From positions 124,001 to 188,000 of the forward strand of contig NC_013532.1 of NCBI RefSeq assembly GCF_000024505.1: a DNA stretch of 64,000 nucleotides, given 5' to 3'. This document shows, in pieces, positions 53,700 to 62,844 of the stretch. The notes beneath the pieces are model-generated. The model searched no databases. It saw nothing but the letters and a program-made list of their open reading frames with translations, and was not told where the DNA came from. Within the stretch, counting starts at the first letter, position 1. Each line of letters starts with the position of its first letter. Both the position numbers and the translations under genes were made by a program. This DNA comes from Anaplasma centrale str. Israel. Its GTDB lineage: Bacteria > Pseudomonadota > Alphaproteobacteria > Rickettsiales > Anaplasmataceae.

Positions 53700-53972
53700 C
53701 TAAAAGCGGGGTGCGAGCACACCCAAAGCTTGTTCGAAATTCGCAGCTAACGGAAGATCGGTCACGCACGTGCATTCTGGGCCCACGGCAGCCTCCTGGC
53801 CAATGCCCACCACCGCGACCGCACGCGAACCCCCATTCGTGTGTTGTAAGGAAAAAAATACCGAGCTCCGCAACCCACCATCCTCGGAGGCTTCACCACT
53901 GATGAGCGAAGAAGCCCCCAGGAAACCCGCAGGGCACGTAAGAGGATTGTGTGTCTGGCTTATGTCGGCCAC
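53700..53972 (-). CDS. Possible small hypothetical protein, 90 residues
   Basis: A minus-strand frame in the 515-base gap upstream of pdhC. It reads MADISQTHNPLTCPAGFLGA at the start and has a strand-like middle (SRAVAVVGIGQEAAVGPECT). No ribosome site or family match is visible. The short frame plus the absence of anything else in this gap makes it possible but unproven. The remaining part of the gap (53973-54135) shows nothing. Confidence 0.3.
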   Translation of the reverse strand: MADISQTHNPLTCPAGFLGASSLISGEASEDGGLRSSVFFSLQHTNGGSRAVAVVGIGQEAAVGPECTCVTDLPLAANFEQALGVLAPRF

Positions 53973-54135
53973 TCTGCTGGAGAGTGTTGCAGTGTAATGG
54001 CCCTGCGGGTGTCTCTCAAACCTAATTCATGCGTGCGCCGATGGCACTAAGTGCCGCTGCTACTGCATACCATCCTGCTGCGACCCCGCACAAAACGCCC
54101 ACGGGAGACGGTGCAGCGACACCGGAAACTTGCTC

Positions 54136-54531
54136 CTAATATTCAGTCGCGGCGTTCATAATCCTGCGCATATGCGGCATCATAACCTGCATGAAAGCCT
54201 TGATCAGCTCCTCATGAGATCCGGCGGGACGACCACCATTCTGAGCTGCAGACGCCACGATTGGCACCAACACCTTAGTCAGCTCCGGCACGGCGGTAGA
54301 GATCTCGTCTTTCATTGCTTTCCGCATACGATCGCTCATTGCGCTACCATACTCCTTCTCCATGCACTTTATGACATGCTCGATCTCGTCTTTGGATAGA
54401 GAGAAATCGTTCTGGCCCGCCTCGTCCTTTTTAGCGTTGTTAGAACCCACACTCTGGTTGCGTCCTTGCTGCGACGGACTCCTTTGAGTGGTGGCAGCGA
54501 CGCGATTTTGGTTCCGGGATTCTGCGCTCAT
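54136..54531 (-). CDS. Hypothetical hydrophilic helical protein, 131 residues
   Basis: The protein has a Gln/Asn/Ser-rich disordered N-terminus (MSAESRNQNRVAATTQRSPS) followed by two predicted helices. These are SLSKDEIEHVIKCMEKEYGS near residue 45 and HEELIKAFMQVMMPHMRRIM near the end. No signal peptide or membrane segment is visible. It could be a small cytosolic or secreted protein. I considered a match to the A. phagocytophilum invasin Asp14 and rejected it on the C-terminal sequence. The frame looks coding from the clean helix periodicity and acidic/basic balance. The function is unknown. Confidence 0.65.
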   Translation of the reverse strand: MSAESRNQNRVAATTQRSPSQQGRNQSVGSNNAKKDEAGQNDFSLSKDEIEHVIKCMEKEYGSAMSDRMRKAMKDEISTAVPELTKVLVPIVASAAQNGGRPAGSHEELIKAFMQVMMPHMRRIMNAATEY

Positions 54532-55017
54532 ACTAAACTACCCTAACGTTGCCTATTGGCGAGAAGGATATGCAAAATTTATTAAAAAATTTATAACTTC
54601 TGCACAAAATGCGCGCCCAGGGTACAGGGATCTTGCGTAAATTAATTTTTGAGACTTAACATGGTCTGAACGTACATGTTGTCCAGCAGGTAAACATGGC
54701 TGCTGTACCATGAATGCGCGTTGCACGCCGGGTGAGTTCGTAGTATCTGTGGTACCAATTGCCGCTTTCCAAAGAGCGCTGCTATCCCGATTATGTGCAG
54801 TGCATCAGGTTCTTAACGATTCACCTATGGGCGACACTGTACGGCTGCAGGTGTGGGCTGCAGATTGACCATCTAAAGAATAAGCGCCCCCTGGAGTCAT
54901 GTACTGGGCCCTTCACCAAACTGTCAACACCTAATAAGACTTTACACTGCAGTGTCCGGTAAGTATACACAGACTACAGGTTTCCGGTGCTACACGGCAT
55001 GAGAATTAGGGGCGTAG
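54532..55017. other. 486-base spacer before guaA without a recognised gene
   Basis: The spacer separates divergent genes and must contain promoters for both. It has an AT-rich stretch (54570-54600) next to the minus-strand gene. One 67-codon plus-strand frame (54759-54962) has no family features or ribosome site. No tRNA-like fold was found by eye. A structured RNA cannot be excluded. Confidence 0.45.
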
Positions 55018-56607
55018 ATGTCTGCCATTGCCATAGTTGACTTTGGTTCGCAAGTAACCCAGCTAATAGCCAGAAGGGTGAGGGAGCTAGGTGCATATAG
55101 CGAGGTGTTCCCCCCAAGTACAGATTTTCAGGCCATGATTGGCCGTGGCGCCGAAATCAGCGCTTTCGTTCTTTCTGGGGGGCCGAATTCGGTCCAGCAA
55201 CTGCATGAGGTTCCCAAAGCGGTGTCGGATGTGCTAGAGCTCAACCTCCATAAGGGCATACCCGTGCTAGGAATATGCTACGGTTTGCAGGTACTAGCGC
55301 ACTACTTCGGAGCCGATGTAGAACAGGGTGTAGCCAGGGAATTTGGCAGGGCTCAATTGGACGTCGTTGGTCCTTCATCCATCACCGAAGGGGTATGGTC
55401 GGTGGGTAGCAAGGCGGACGTGTGGATGAGCCACTCTGATAGTATAGTGGGCGAAGCGCCGCAAGGTTTTAGGGTGGTGGCGCGCAGCGCGGATACTGGG
55501 GCTATAGCCCTTATATGTAACGATGAGCGCAAAATTTACGGCATGCAATTTCACCCAGAGGTAGCGCACACACCAGGTGGGCGTGAAATGCTGGACAACT
55601 TCTTAAAGGTTGTGGGTTGTGCTAGAGACTGGACTATGGGGTCATTCTTGCACACCCAGATTGATGCCATAAGGTCTGCCACCGGTGGTGGGCGCGTAGT
55701 GGCGGCTATAAGTGGAGGTGTTGACTCAAGTGTGGCGTCAGTGCTGGTTCACAGAGCAATAGGGGAAGGGTTGCTATGCGTGTTCGTTGACACTGGTTTA
55801 TTGCGCAAAGGTGAAGCGAGTGCAGTAAGAGACCTTTTTGTTGACAAGCTCAAGATGCATGTGAATGTTCTGGATAAAAGTGACTTGTTCATGCGGCGCC
55901 TTGCGGGCGTTCAAGACCCGGAGGCAAAGCGTAAGATCATCGGTGAGACGTTCATTGAGGTTTTTGAACAAGAGGCGCGAGCCCTGGGTGACATCAAGTT
56001 CCTGATGCAGGGAACTATATATCCAGATGTTATAGAATCAGGCACAGGGGGATCTGGGACGAAAATTAAATCACATCACAATGTCGGCGGGCTGCCTGAA
56101 GTCATGAACTTGTCGCTAATAGAGCCGTTGCGCTGTCTGTTCAAGGATGAAGTGCGGTTGTTGGGTGAGGAGCTTGGCTTACCGTCAGCGATATTGGGCA
56201 GGCACCCGTTTCCAGGTCCGGGACTAGCGGTCAGGATTATTGGGGAGGTCACGGCGGAGCGAGTTGGATTACTTAGAGAAATAGACAACATCTACATAAA
56301 CATGATGCGCGAGGCGGGGCTATATGGCCACATATGGCAGGCGTTTGCGGTCCTGGTGCCCGTGCGCACTGTTGGTGTTATGGGTGATGGCAGGACTTAC
56401 GGGTATGTATGTGCGCTCAGGGCGGTAACTTCGAGTGATGGTATGACCGCAGACTGCTTTCCCTTCGGTGAAGACGACGAGAGGAAATTGGAGTTCCTTA
56501 CATTTTTACAGAAAGTTAGTAGGGCTATTGTAAGCAATCTGCAGGGGGTGAATAGGGTAGTGTACGATATAACCTCAAAGCCTCCGGCAACGATCGAGTG
56601 GGAGTGA
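55018..56607 (+). CDS. guaA: GMP synthase (glutamine-hydrolysing)
   Basis: 529 residues. It aminates XMP to GMP. The N-terminal glutamine amidotransferase domain has the catalytic Cys in [17 protein letters not shown] near residue 85 and the His/Glu pair in [13 protein letters not shown] near residue 180. The ATP pyrophosphatase P-loop is [20 protein letters not shown] near residue 228. [10 protein letters not shown] and the C-terminal dimer domain ([20 protein letters not shown]; ending KPPATIEWE) are complete. gltA follows after 31 bases on the same strand. Confidence 0.98.
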   Translation: MSAIAIVDFGSQVTQLIARRVRELGAYSEVFPPSTDFQAMIGRGAEISAFVLSGGPNSVQQLHEVPKAVSDVLELNLHKGIPVLGICYGLQVLAHYFGADVEQGVAREFGRAQLDVVGPSSITEGVWSVGSKADVWMSHSDSIVGEAPQGFRVVARSADTGAIALICNDERKIYGMQFHPEVAHTPGGREMLDNFLKVVGCARDWTMGSFLHTQIDAIRSATGGGRVVAAISGGVDSSVASVLVHRAIGEGLLCVFVDTGLLRKGEASAVRDLFVDKLKMHVNVLDKSDLFMRRLAGVQDPEAKRKIIGETFIEVFEQEARALGDIKFLMQGTIYPDVIESGTGGSGTKIKSHHNVGGLPEVMNLSLIEPLRCLFKDEVRLLGEELGLPSAILGRHPFPGPGLAVRIIGEVTAERVGLLREIDNIYINMMREAGLYGHIWQAFAVLVPVRTVGVMGDGRTYGYVCALRAVTSSDGMTADCFPFGEDDERKLEFLTFLQKVSRAIVSNLQGVNRVVYDITSKPPATIEWE

Positions 56608-56638
56608 TTTCGGGTGAGTGTGTTGTCTAGAGGGCGGT

Positions 56639-57892
56639 ATGGTAGAGAAGGCGATTTTAGAGTGTGGGGATTGCAGGATAGACCTACCTGTTATGTGCGG
56701 AAGTGATGGGGTGCTTGCTGTTGATGTGACGAGCCTCTACAAAGACACCAAAATTCTCACTTACGACCCCGGGTTTGTGTCTACTGCTGCGTGCAAGTCC
56801 GAGATAACGTTTATAGATGGCGACAAGGGCGTACTGCGCTACCGGGGGCACGATATTGCAGACCTCGCCGTGGCAGATGGCGGGTTTTGCAGCGTTGCTT
56901 ACCTCCTTTTACACGGGACTATACCCAAGGAGCGTGAGCTTGCTGACTTCATTGCTGCTGTGGGTCGGGAATGCCATACACCTGCGCAAGTTGTGGACGT
57001 GATTCAGTCATTACCGCGCGATGCCCACCCTATGGCCATACTTATTGCGAGTTTTGCCGCGCTTGCTGCGCGCTATCATGGCGCTAACTCCCTAGATCCG
57101 CTGCGCAGTGCTATTGTGGCAATATCTCAGGTGCCAGGGATTGTTGCTACCATCTACAGACATACTGCTGGCCTTCCTCTTACAAAGGCAGATCCCCACC
57201 TGGGATATGTACAGAACTTCGTGGGTATGATGTTTGGTGACCTACATGAAGTGCGGCGAGGTATCATCTGCAGGGCGCTGGAAGCGATCTTCATAATGCA
57301 TGCAGACCACGAACAGAATGCTTCTACCGCTACGGTGAGGGCAACCGGCTCTGCCGGAGCTAATCTGTTTGCATGCTTGAGTGCTGGTGCAGCAACCTTA
57401 TGGGGCCCAGCCCATGGGGGAGCGAACGAGGCAGTGGTGAAAATGCTTGAGGAGATTGGCAACCCCGCACGAGTTGGTGATTTTCTTGAAAAAGTCAAAG
57501 ATAAGGAAAGTGGAGTGAGGCTTATGGGTTTTGGACATAGGGTCTATAAGAACTATGATCCGAGGGCCCGCGTAATTCGGGACATATGCAGGGAAACGTT
57601 GAATGGGTTGGGTGCGAGTGACCCATTGCTGGATGTGGCAGTTGCATTGGAAAAAGCGGCTCTGGAAGACGAATATTTCGTCAAGCGCTCTCTTTACCCG
57701 AACGTTGATTTCTATTCTGGTATTGTTCTCAAAGCAATAGGAGTTCCGGTGAACATGTTTACCGCATTTTTCGCTCTTGCTAGGACCACAGGATGGTCTG
57801 CTCAATGGTATGAAATGGTTACCCAGCAACATGGGGGTCATAAAATATGTCGTCCGCGCCAGCTTTATACGGGCAAGATGAGCGCAGAGTGA
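56639..57892 (+). CDS. gltA: Citrate synthase
   Basis: 417 residues from ATG 56639 (agagggcggt upstream). It condenses acetyl-CoA and oxaloacetate at the start of the TCA cycle. The family residues are in YDPGFVSTAACKSEITFIDG then LRYRGHDIADLAV, HADHEQNASTATVRATGS (catalytic His), WGPAHGGANEAVVKML, and GFGHRVYKNYDPRARVIRDI (catalytic His and substrate Arg). The conserved C-terminal RPRQLYTG is present. It sits downstream of guaA, probably in one transcript. The spacer to gshA (57893-58261) shows nothing recognisable. Confidence 0.97.
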   Translation: MVEKAILECGDCRIDLPVMCGSDGVLAVDVTSLYKDTKILTYDPGFVSTAACKSEITFIDGDKGVLRYRGHDIADLAVADGGFCSVAYLLLHGTIPKERELADFIAAVGRECHTPAQVVDVIQSLPRDAHPMAILIASFAALAARYHGANSLDPLRSAIVAISQVPGIVATIYRHTAGLPLTKADPHLGYVQNFVGMMFGDLHEVRRGIICRALEAIFIMHADHEQNASTATVRATGSAGANLFACLSAGAATLWGPAHGGANEAVVKMLEEIGNPARVGDFLEKVKDKESGVRLMGFGHRVYKNYDPRARVIRDICRETLNGLGASDPLLDVAVALEKAALEDEYFVKRSLYPNVDFYSGIVLKAIGVPVNMFTAFFALARTTGWSAQWYEMVTQQHGGHKICRPRQLYTGKMSAE

Positions 57893-58261
57893 GGCGCTTG
57901 TTGACAGAGTGTTGCCGTGTGTAGTTTCAGGCTCAACATGTGTGGGCCAGGCTGCGTTCTGGATGAACCACGATGTGGCAGCAGCCACCCGCACATTAGG
58001 GGCGGCCGTGCGCCAGTGTACGGTCAACTTTAGGGAAGCAGGTGCTGCCTGAGGTCATTCGCGTGAGCTCAGGTTTGATAGGTGGTGTGACTGGTATCTC
58101 TTGTGTGCCAACAAAGGCAGATTTGTGGTTAGCAACATTGCTTTGTCCTGTAGCGACTTAGGGTTTGCGCGTAACAAAATTAGGTGGTTGACACGCGTAA
58201 AGACGAGTATAATCTCGGCTGGTTCTTGGCTTGTTGGGGTCCTGTTTTGACATGTGTCAAG

Positions 58262-59467
58262 ATGCTTGAGGACGTGCTTGAGCGTCGTGCAGCGGCGGTA
58301 GAGGAATGGTTTGCCGACCGGTTTTCCAGGTACCCCGAAGTCCTGAGCACCTCCGTGGATGTGCGCAGCTCAGGGTACAAGGTAGCCCCGGTTGACGTCA
58401 ACTTCTTCCCTGCGGGGTACAACAACTTCGGCGTAGGCGCAAGACAAAGAGCGAAGTCGGCTTTCTTGGAGCATCTATCTCAGTATCTTGGGGCGAAGGT
58501 GCTGCTGGTTGTTGAGAGCCACACTAGGAACAGGAAATACGTTGACAGTGTCATGGTGCTTAGAGATATGCTGGGCGACTTAGGGTTTCAGCTTGAAGTA
58601 GGCGCCTGCGGCATCACTGGAGATATAAGTGTTATGTCTTCCACAGGTGCCGTGCTTGACGTTAGGGCTCTAGTAAACCGCGGGGGAGAGGTGAGTACAA
58701 CATCTGGTTTTGTGCCCGATCTTATCATGCTCAATAATGATCTTACAAGCGGTGTTCCAAGCGTACTTGATGGCGTCCTAGCGCAGCGCATGATACCTCC
58801 ACTACATCTTGGCTGGTTTAACAGGAGTAAATCCCGGCACCTTAGTATATACAGTAGGGTGGCAGAAAAGTTTTGTGCAGAGTTTGGACTCGATAAATGG
58901 GGGGTCTGTGCGCTCTTCGCGCACTGTCAGGATGTGGATTTTGTGAGTAAGGAAGGCATTGATGACGTTGCCAGTGGCGTTGAAGACTTGATATCAAAAA
59001 TCGGGGAAAAGTTTCGCCTTTATGGGTTGGATTGCACCCCGTACGTCTTCATAAAGGCTGATAACGGAACCTATGGCATGGGCATCGTGGAAGTGTACAG
59101 CGGAGAGGATGTGTTGAACATGAACAAAAAAAATCGCAACAAAATGCGCAGGATCAAAGAAAACAACCCAGTGAAAAACGTGGTATTGCAGGAAGGCGTG
59201 CCTACTAGCGAAGTATTTGACAACCACGCGGCAGAACCGCTGTTGTATTGTGTGGGGGCGGAACCTGTATGCTACCTATGCAGATATAACTCTACCAGGA
59301 GCAGGTTCGAGAACCTGAATGCCCCGGGGTGCGAGTTTGCCGACGTAGAGGATGGTATTGCGGAGAAGAAAAAGCGCGTTTGGCGCGCAGTCAGCAAACT
59401 TGCAATTTTGGCTGCGGCTATAGAGGTGGAAGAGATAGGCGGCCTCCACCCGCACAGCGGAGGCTAG
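58262..59467 (+). CDS. gshA: Glutamate-cysteine ligase (proteobacterial GshA, ATP-grasp type)
   Basis: 401 residues from ATG 58262, which fits the start of this family (MLEDVLERRAAAVEEWF). It makes gamma-glutamylcysteine for glutathione. Family marks are SSGYKVAPVDVNFFPAGYNN near residue 42, LMLNNDLTSGVP-type (FVPDLIMLNNDL), PPLHLGWFNRSKSRHL near residue 180, FIKADNGTYGMGIVEVYSGE (ATP-binding) and YLCRYNSTRSRFENLNAPG. The C-terminus (EEIGGLHPHSGG) is complete. A longer frame upstream gives a non-family extension. Its stop overlaps the stop of convergent holA by four bases. Confidence 0.9.
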   Translation: MLEDVLERRAAAVEEWFADRFSRYPEVLSTSVDVRSSGYKVAPVDVNFFPAGYNNFGVGARQRAKSAFLEHLSQYLGAKVLLVVESHTRNRKYVDSVMVLRDMLGDLGFQLEVGACGITGDISVMSSTGAVLDVRALVNRGGEVSTTSGFVPDLIMLNNDLTSGVPSVLDGVLAQRMIPPLHLGWFNRSKSRHLSIYSRVAEKFCAEFGLDKWGVCALFAHCQDVDFVSKEGIDDVASGVEDLISKIGEKFRLYGLDCTPYVFIKADNGTYGMGIVEVYSGEDVLNMNKKNRNKMRRIKENNPVKNVVLQEGVPTSEVFDNHAAEPLLYCVGAEPVCYLCRYNSTRSRFENLNAPGCEFADVEDGIAEKKKRVWRAVSKLAILAAAIEVEEIGGLHPHSGG

Positions 59468-60516
59468 CTGCTGTAACTGCGGTACCCATACTGCGGCGGC
59501 TTGCTCTTAGCACGTTTCACAAACGCAGTCAGGGAGCACATCAGATATTTGAAAACCACCTCCTGTGACGTGTCAGAAAGTTTGCACTGTATTTCCGCTT
59601 CTAACAATCTCCGCAATATTACCTGCACTGTTCTGTATGAGACGGACTCAGCACTCCTCTTGAGTTTAGGGATTAGCCTGAAAAATACCGGAGGCTGCAA
59701 CGCTTTCAGGGCGCTGTCAATACTCGCTTGGCTCTGGGTTGTTCTTAGTAGATATTCAAGTTGCATGAAGTACTTCAGACTGGACCGTATCACTAATATT
59801 GGGGAAAGCCTATTCTGCATAAGGGTATCCACGTGTTTTAAAGCATCCCCCAAATTACCATCTGTGATTGCTACGCAAAGGTCATCCAGCACAGGGTCTA
59901 CATCAGTAGACAGGCTTTTTTGCACGTCTTCTGCCGCAAGAGATTTTTGTTCACCCAAATACAGCAACAACTTTTCCAGCTCAGGTTGCAGACAGGCGGA
60001 GCCATTCTTCAGCTTGGTGCAGAGCAGCTTGAATGTGCTATGCCTGTAGGATATACCGTGCTTTGCGAGAAAATCAGCCACTATGAAGCTCACATCTTCT
60101 TCTTTGTAGCAACCCACTGCAGCGAATTTTTTGTGGCTGCTATAGTAACCCTTAAGCGTAGAAGTTCCTGAAAGCTCGCGGGCTTGAATTATCATGTAAC
60201 AGTGCTGCATATTCATGCCTTCTATAGCAGCTCTCAGATCGGCGGATAACGTATCCTTCGCATCGGTAAGGAGGATCAAGGATTTTTTACTGAACATCGG
60301 GACGGTCATTAAACTTACTAGCAGCTGCTCCGGGTCCCGGTTTGCCTTAAGGAACTCCATTTTGTGTATGACAAATTCACTGTTGCGGTTGATGCGATCC
60401 AGGATCTTCTGCGTATACATACTCATCCTGCCGTAATCGCTCCCATGGAGCAGCACGCTCCCGTAAAGCTCTGGGCTATCGAAAAAATCTCTCAGTTTTG
60501 ATGGGGTAACCTTCAC
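59464..60516 (-). CDS. holA: DNA polymerase III subunit delta
   Basis: 350 residues. The delta subunit opens the sliding clamp in the clamp-loader complex. The sequence is of the HolA type: N-terminal LLHGSDYGRMSMYTQKILDR near residue 23, the SLMTVPMFSKKSLILLTDA strand near residue 68, a central region without Walker A (as expected for delta), and the C-terminal helical domain (LLEAEIQCKLSDTS and VVFKYLMCSLTAFVKRA). The overall length is normal. It is convergent with gshA. Confidence 0.88.
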   Translation of the reverse strand: MKVTPSKLRDFFDSPELYGSVLLHGSDYGRMSMYTQKILDRINRNSEFVIHKMEFLKANRDPEQLLVSLMTVPMFSKKSLILLTDAKDTLSADLRAAIEGMNMQHCYMIIQARELSGTSTLKGYYSSHKKFAAVGCYKEEDVSFIVADFLAKHGISYRHSTFKLLCTKLKNGSACLQPELEKLLLYLGEQKSLAAEDVQKSLSTDVDPVLDDLCVAITDGNLGDALKHVDTLMQNRLSPILVIRSSLKYFMQLEYLLRTTQSQASIDSALKALQPPVFFRLIPKLKRSAESVSYRTVQVILRRLLEAEIQCKLSDTSQEVVFKYLMCSLTAFVKRAKSKPPQYGYRSYSS

Positions 60517-60875
60517 TATTATACCGGAACCGAACCGTGTCTTATTGCCTGGCCCCTCATAGTGTATACAGTATGATGTAGATGTCTAGTCACCGCCTGC
60601 ACCCACTGGGAAATGCCAATTAACAAACAACGTACACATCCCAAAACAATGTTGCATGTACCACATGCGGCTGACCAAGCTATGCGCCTATCTCTTTCTT
60701 GCCTGTGGATTGGAGATTTATATTGTCTATAGAGCCGGCTTCTAGGCCTAAAAGTTGGGTAGTTTCCATACTACAATTTCGGTGTGGATACAGAATGCCG
60801 TGTTGGGGGAATTGTAACTGCCCTGGAAGCGTGCTATACGTGCTGTAGATGTAGCTTACGTGTGAGCAGCAGCGT
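60517..60875. other. 359-base divergent spacer between holA and the lol operon
   Basis: No supported gene. The one long frame here (60680-61081 minus) runs through the 5' end of the lolC/E gene and lacks family features. Promoters for both divergent genes are expected. No tRNA fold was found by eye. Confidence 0.45.
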
Positions 60876-62087
60876 ATGAGCTTGGAATGGCTGTTGGCCA
60901 GAAGGTATTTACAGTCTAATGGGGGGCGGTTTCTCTTTTCTACGGCGACGGCTCTTTCAATTTTGGGTATTTGTATAGGAGTTGCCACGCTCATATCGGT
61001 GACATCAGTGATGAATGGCTTTTCTGCGAAGCTACTGTCCAGCATTTTGGGTATGAATGGCCATGTAACAGTCCATTGCAACTGCCCAGATTATCCCGAC
61101 GTAATTGCCGGGATTAGCATTATGCCTGGCGTGGTTTCTGCTACACCGGTTGTTGAAGGGCAAGCCATGCTAAAATATGGACGCAACATTATGGGTGCAG
61201 TGGTGCGTGGTATGCGCATGCGTGATGTGCGCCACAAGTTACGAGGACACATTGTAGTGGGTGACGTGGATATGCTTGAGGAGGGGATAGTCCTAGGTTT
61301 TAGACTTGCGGAAAGCATTGGTGCCGATTACGGTGATGAAATCACTGTAATTTCCCCGGAAACTTCCTCGACGATTTTTGGTGCAGCGCCACGCACGCAA
61401 ACGTACAGGGTGACTGGCATTTTCGATGTAGGAGTGTATGAGTATGACAGCGCTTTTGCATACATACCGCTACGGGATTCCCAATTGCTTTTTGGGTACA
61501 TGGATCGGGTACGGTACGTAGAGGTATTTCTCAGGGATGTGACACAATCCTCTGAAGCCCTAGCTGCAATAGCAAGGCGAACTGGCCTCAGGGTAGAAGA
61601 TTGGAAAGTTCAGCAGGGACAGTACTTTCGTGCTCTGGAATTGGAGCGTGATGCCATGTTTTTCATCTTGGCACTGATTGTCATAGTTGCGGCCTTTAAC
61701 ATAATCTCTGGGATCTCCGTGCTCGTGCGCGACAAAAGGGGCGCGATTGCCATAATGCGCACCATGGGTGTGAGCAGATATGCAGTGATGCGTATATTCT
61801 GTATGTGCGGTGCTTTTATAGGTATGTTGGGTACCGGTCTTGGGTGCGTTTTAGGGGTTGCCTTCTCCGCAAACATAGAAAGTATAAATAGCTTTGTTAG
61901 CTCTTTTGGGCGCGGAACACTTTTTGAGTCAATAGCATACTGTCTGGATGGGATATCACCGGAGATGATGTTTGAGGATATCGCAAAAGTTGTTGCGCTG
62001 TCTCTTGGTGCCTCCCTATTGGCTGCTGTGCCTCCAGCTATTGTGGCCGCACGCCAAAACCCAGTTGATATTCTTAGGTATGAGTGA
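60876..62087 (+). CDS. Lipoprotein-releasing ABC permease (LolC/LolE family)
   Basis: 403 residues. LolC/E proteins extract mature lipoproteins from the inner membrane and hand them to LolA. Four membrane segments are seen: one near the N-terminus (TALSILGICIGVATLISVTS), then a large periplasmic domain, and three after residue 255 (FILALIVIVAAFNIISGISV; AFIGMLGTGLGCVLGVAFSA; VVALSLGASLLAAVPPAIVA). The family marks are WLLARRYL...FSTATALSILGICIG and RDKRGAIAIMRTMGVS. As in other alphaproteobacteria, one protein may replace both LolC and LolE. LolD is not adjacent. The next gene overlaps its stop by 8 bases. Confidence 0.92.
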   Translation: MSLEWLLARRYLQSNGGRFLFSTATALSILGICIGVATLISVTSVMNGFSAKLLSSILGMNGHVTVHCNCPDYPDVIAGISIMPGVVSATPVVEGQAMLKYGRNIMGAVVRGMRMRDVRHKLRGHIVVGDVDMLEEGIVLGFRLAESIGADYGDEITVISPETSSTIFGAAPRTQTYRVTGIFDVGVYEYDSAFAYIPLRDSQLLFGYMDRVRYVEVFLRDVTQSSEALAAIARRTGLRVEDWKVQQGQYFRALELERDAMFFILALIVIVAAFNIISGISVLVRDKRGAIAIMRTMGVSRYAVMRIFCMCGAFIGMLGTGLGCVLGVAFSANIESINSFVSSFGRGTLFESIAYCLDGISPEMMFEDIAKVVALSLGASLLAAVPPAIVAARQNPVDILRYE

Positions 62088-62844
62088 GCAAATGAAGGCG
62101 GAAAATTGCGGATGGATAGGAGTTTTTTGTGTCCTGTCTCTGTGTATGGGCGGAATTACGTACTTCGTCTTAGAGTGTAGAGAGATATTGTTAAATGTCT
62201 CGGCCAATGTGGAAAGGCTTGCTGATGAGCGCACGCGCGTGAGCCCGATATTGTCTGACGTGTTATCAGAAGTGCAACAACTCAAAAACGCAATTCCTCG
62301 CAAGAGGACCATTGTGGTAAACAAGGAGGGGTGTGCACGCGCGGAATGTCTGGCTAGGGTGTTGCTAATGGTGGCTGACCTACGTAAGGCCTTTGCTTTG
62401 GGGGCAATGTCTCACGATGCAGTCTACGCAGTGAAGCCTATGCTTGTAGAGTTACATGACCAGCAGATAGATGATAGCTTTAGAGCTGTTGAGGTGTTTA
62501 ATTCGAGGAAGGGATATAGGGACCTGATTGAGGACTTATCTAATCTCAGAAAGGGGCTACGTACAACAATGGCCGGCCCAATTGGTAAGCGCCTGTCAAA
62601 ATGGATATCAATAGAAAACCATAACGAAACCATGTGGCAGGAGTTTGAGCGCTTAGAGCGCCTGGCACGCCAAGGTGCTTGGGAAGATTGTTTAGAGGTT
62701 GCCAACGATGCTTCGTTAAGCTCCGTGCCCGGTATAAAATCTTGGGCAAAAGATCTGGAATCCGTGCTGGAAGTTGATAGAAGCCTGTCCACCATATACG
62801 ATCGGCTGATAGAGCGTGTTAACAGTAACCCAGAGGGAATATGA
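62080..62844 (+). CDS. Mitofilin/HemX-like membrane protein
   Basis: 254 residues from ATG 62080, overlapping the lolC/E stop. One N-terminal membrane segment (VFCVLSLCMGGITYFVLECR) is followed by a long helical, mostly coiled region on the periplasmic side. Its middle (CLARVLLMVADLRKAFALGA) and C-terminal part (RLARQGAWEDCLEVANDASL, near SSVPGIKSWA) resemble the mitofilin-like alphaproteobacterial proteins that precede HemY-like genes. Those proteins are thought to organise the inner membrane. It is short for the family. The stop overlaps the next start (ATGA), implying coupled translation. Confidence 0.7.
   Translation: MSEQMKAENCGWIGVFCVLSLCMGGITYFVLECREILLNVSANVERLADERTRVSPILSDVLSEVQQLKNAIPRKRTIVVNKEGCARAECLARVLLMVADLRKAFALGAMSHDAVYAVKPMLVELHDQQIDDSFRAVEVFNSRKGYRDLIEDLSNLRKGLRTTMAGPIGKRLSKWISIENHNETMWQEFERLERLARQGAWEDCLEVANDASLSSVPGIKSWAKDLESVLEVDRSLSTIYDRLIERVNSNPEGI

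Noticed and set aside
54136-54531. Possible homolog of the A. phagocytophilum invasin Asp14
   Set aside because: The C-terminal sequence does not resemble the basic Asp14 binding segment as I remember it. Only size and charge are similar.
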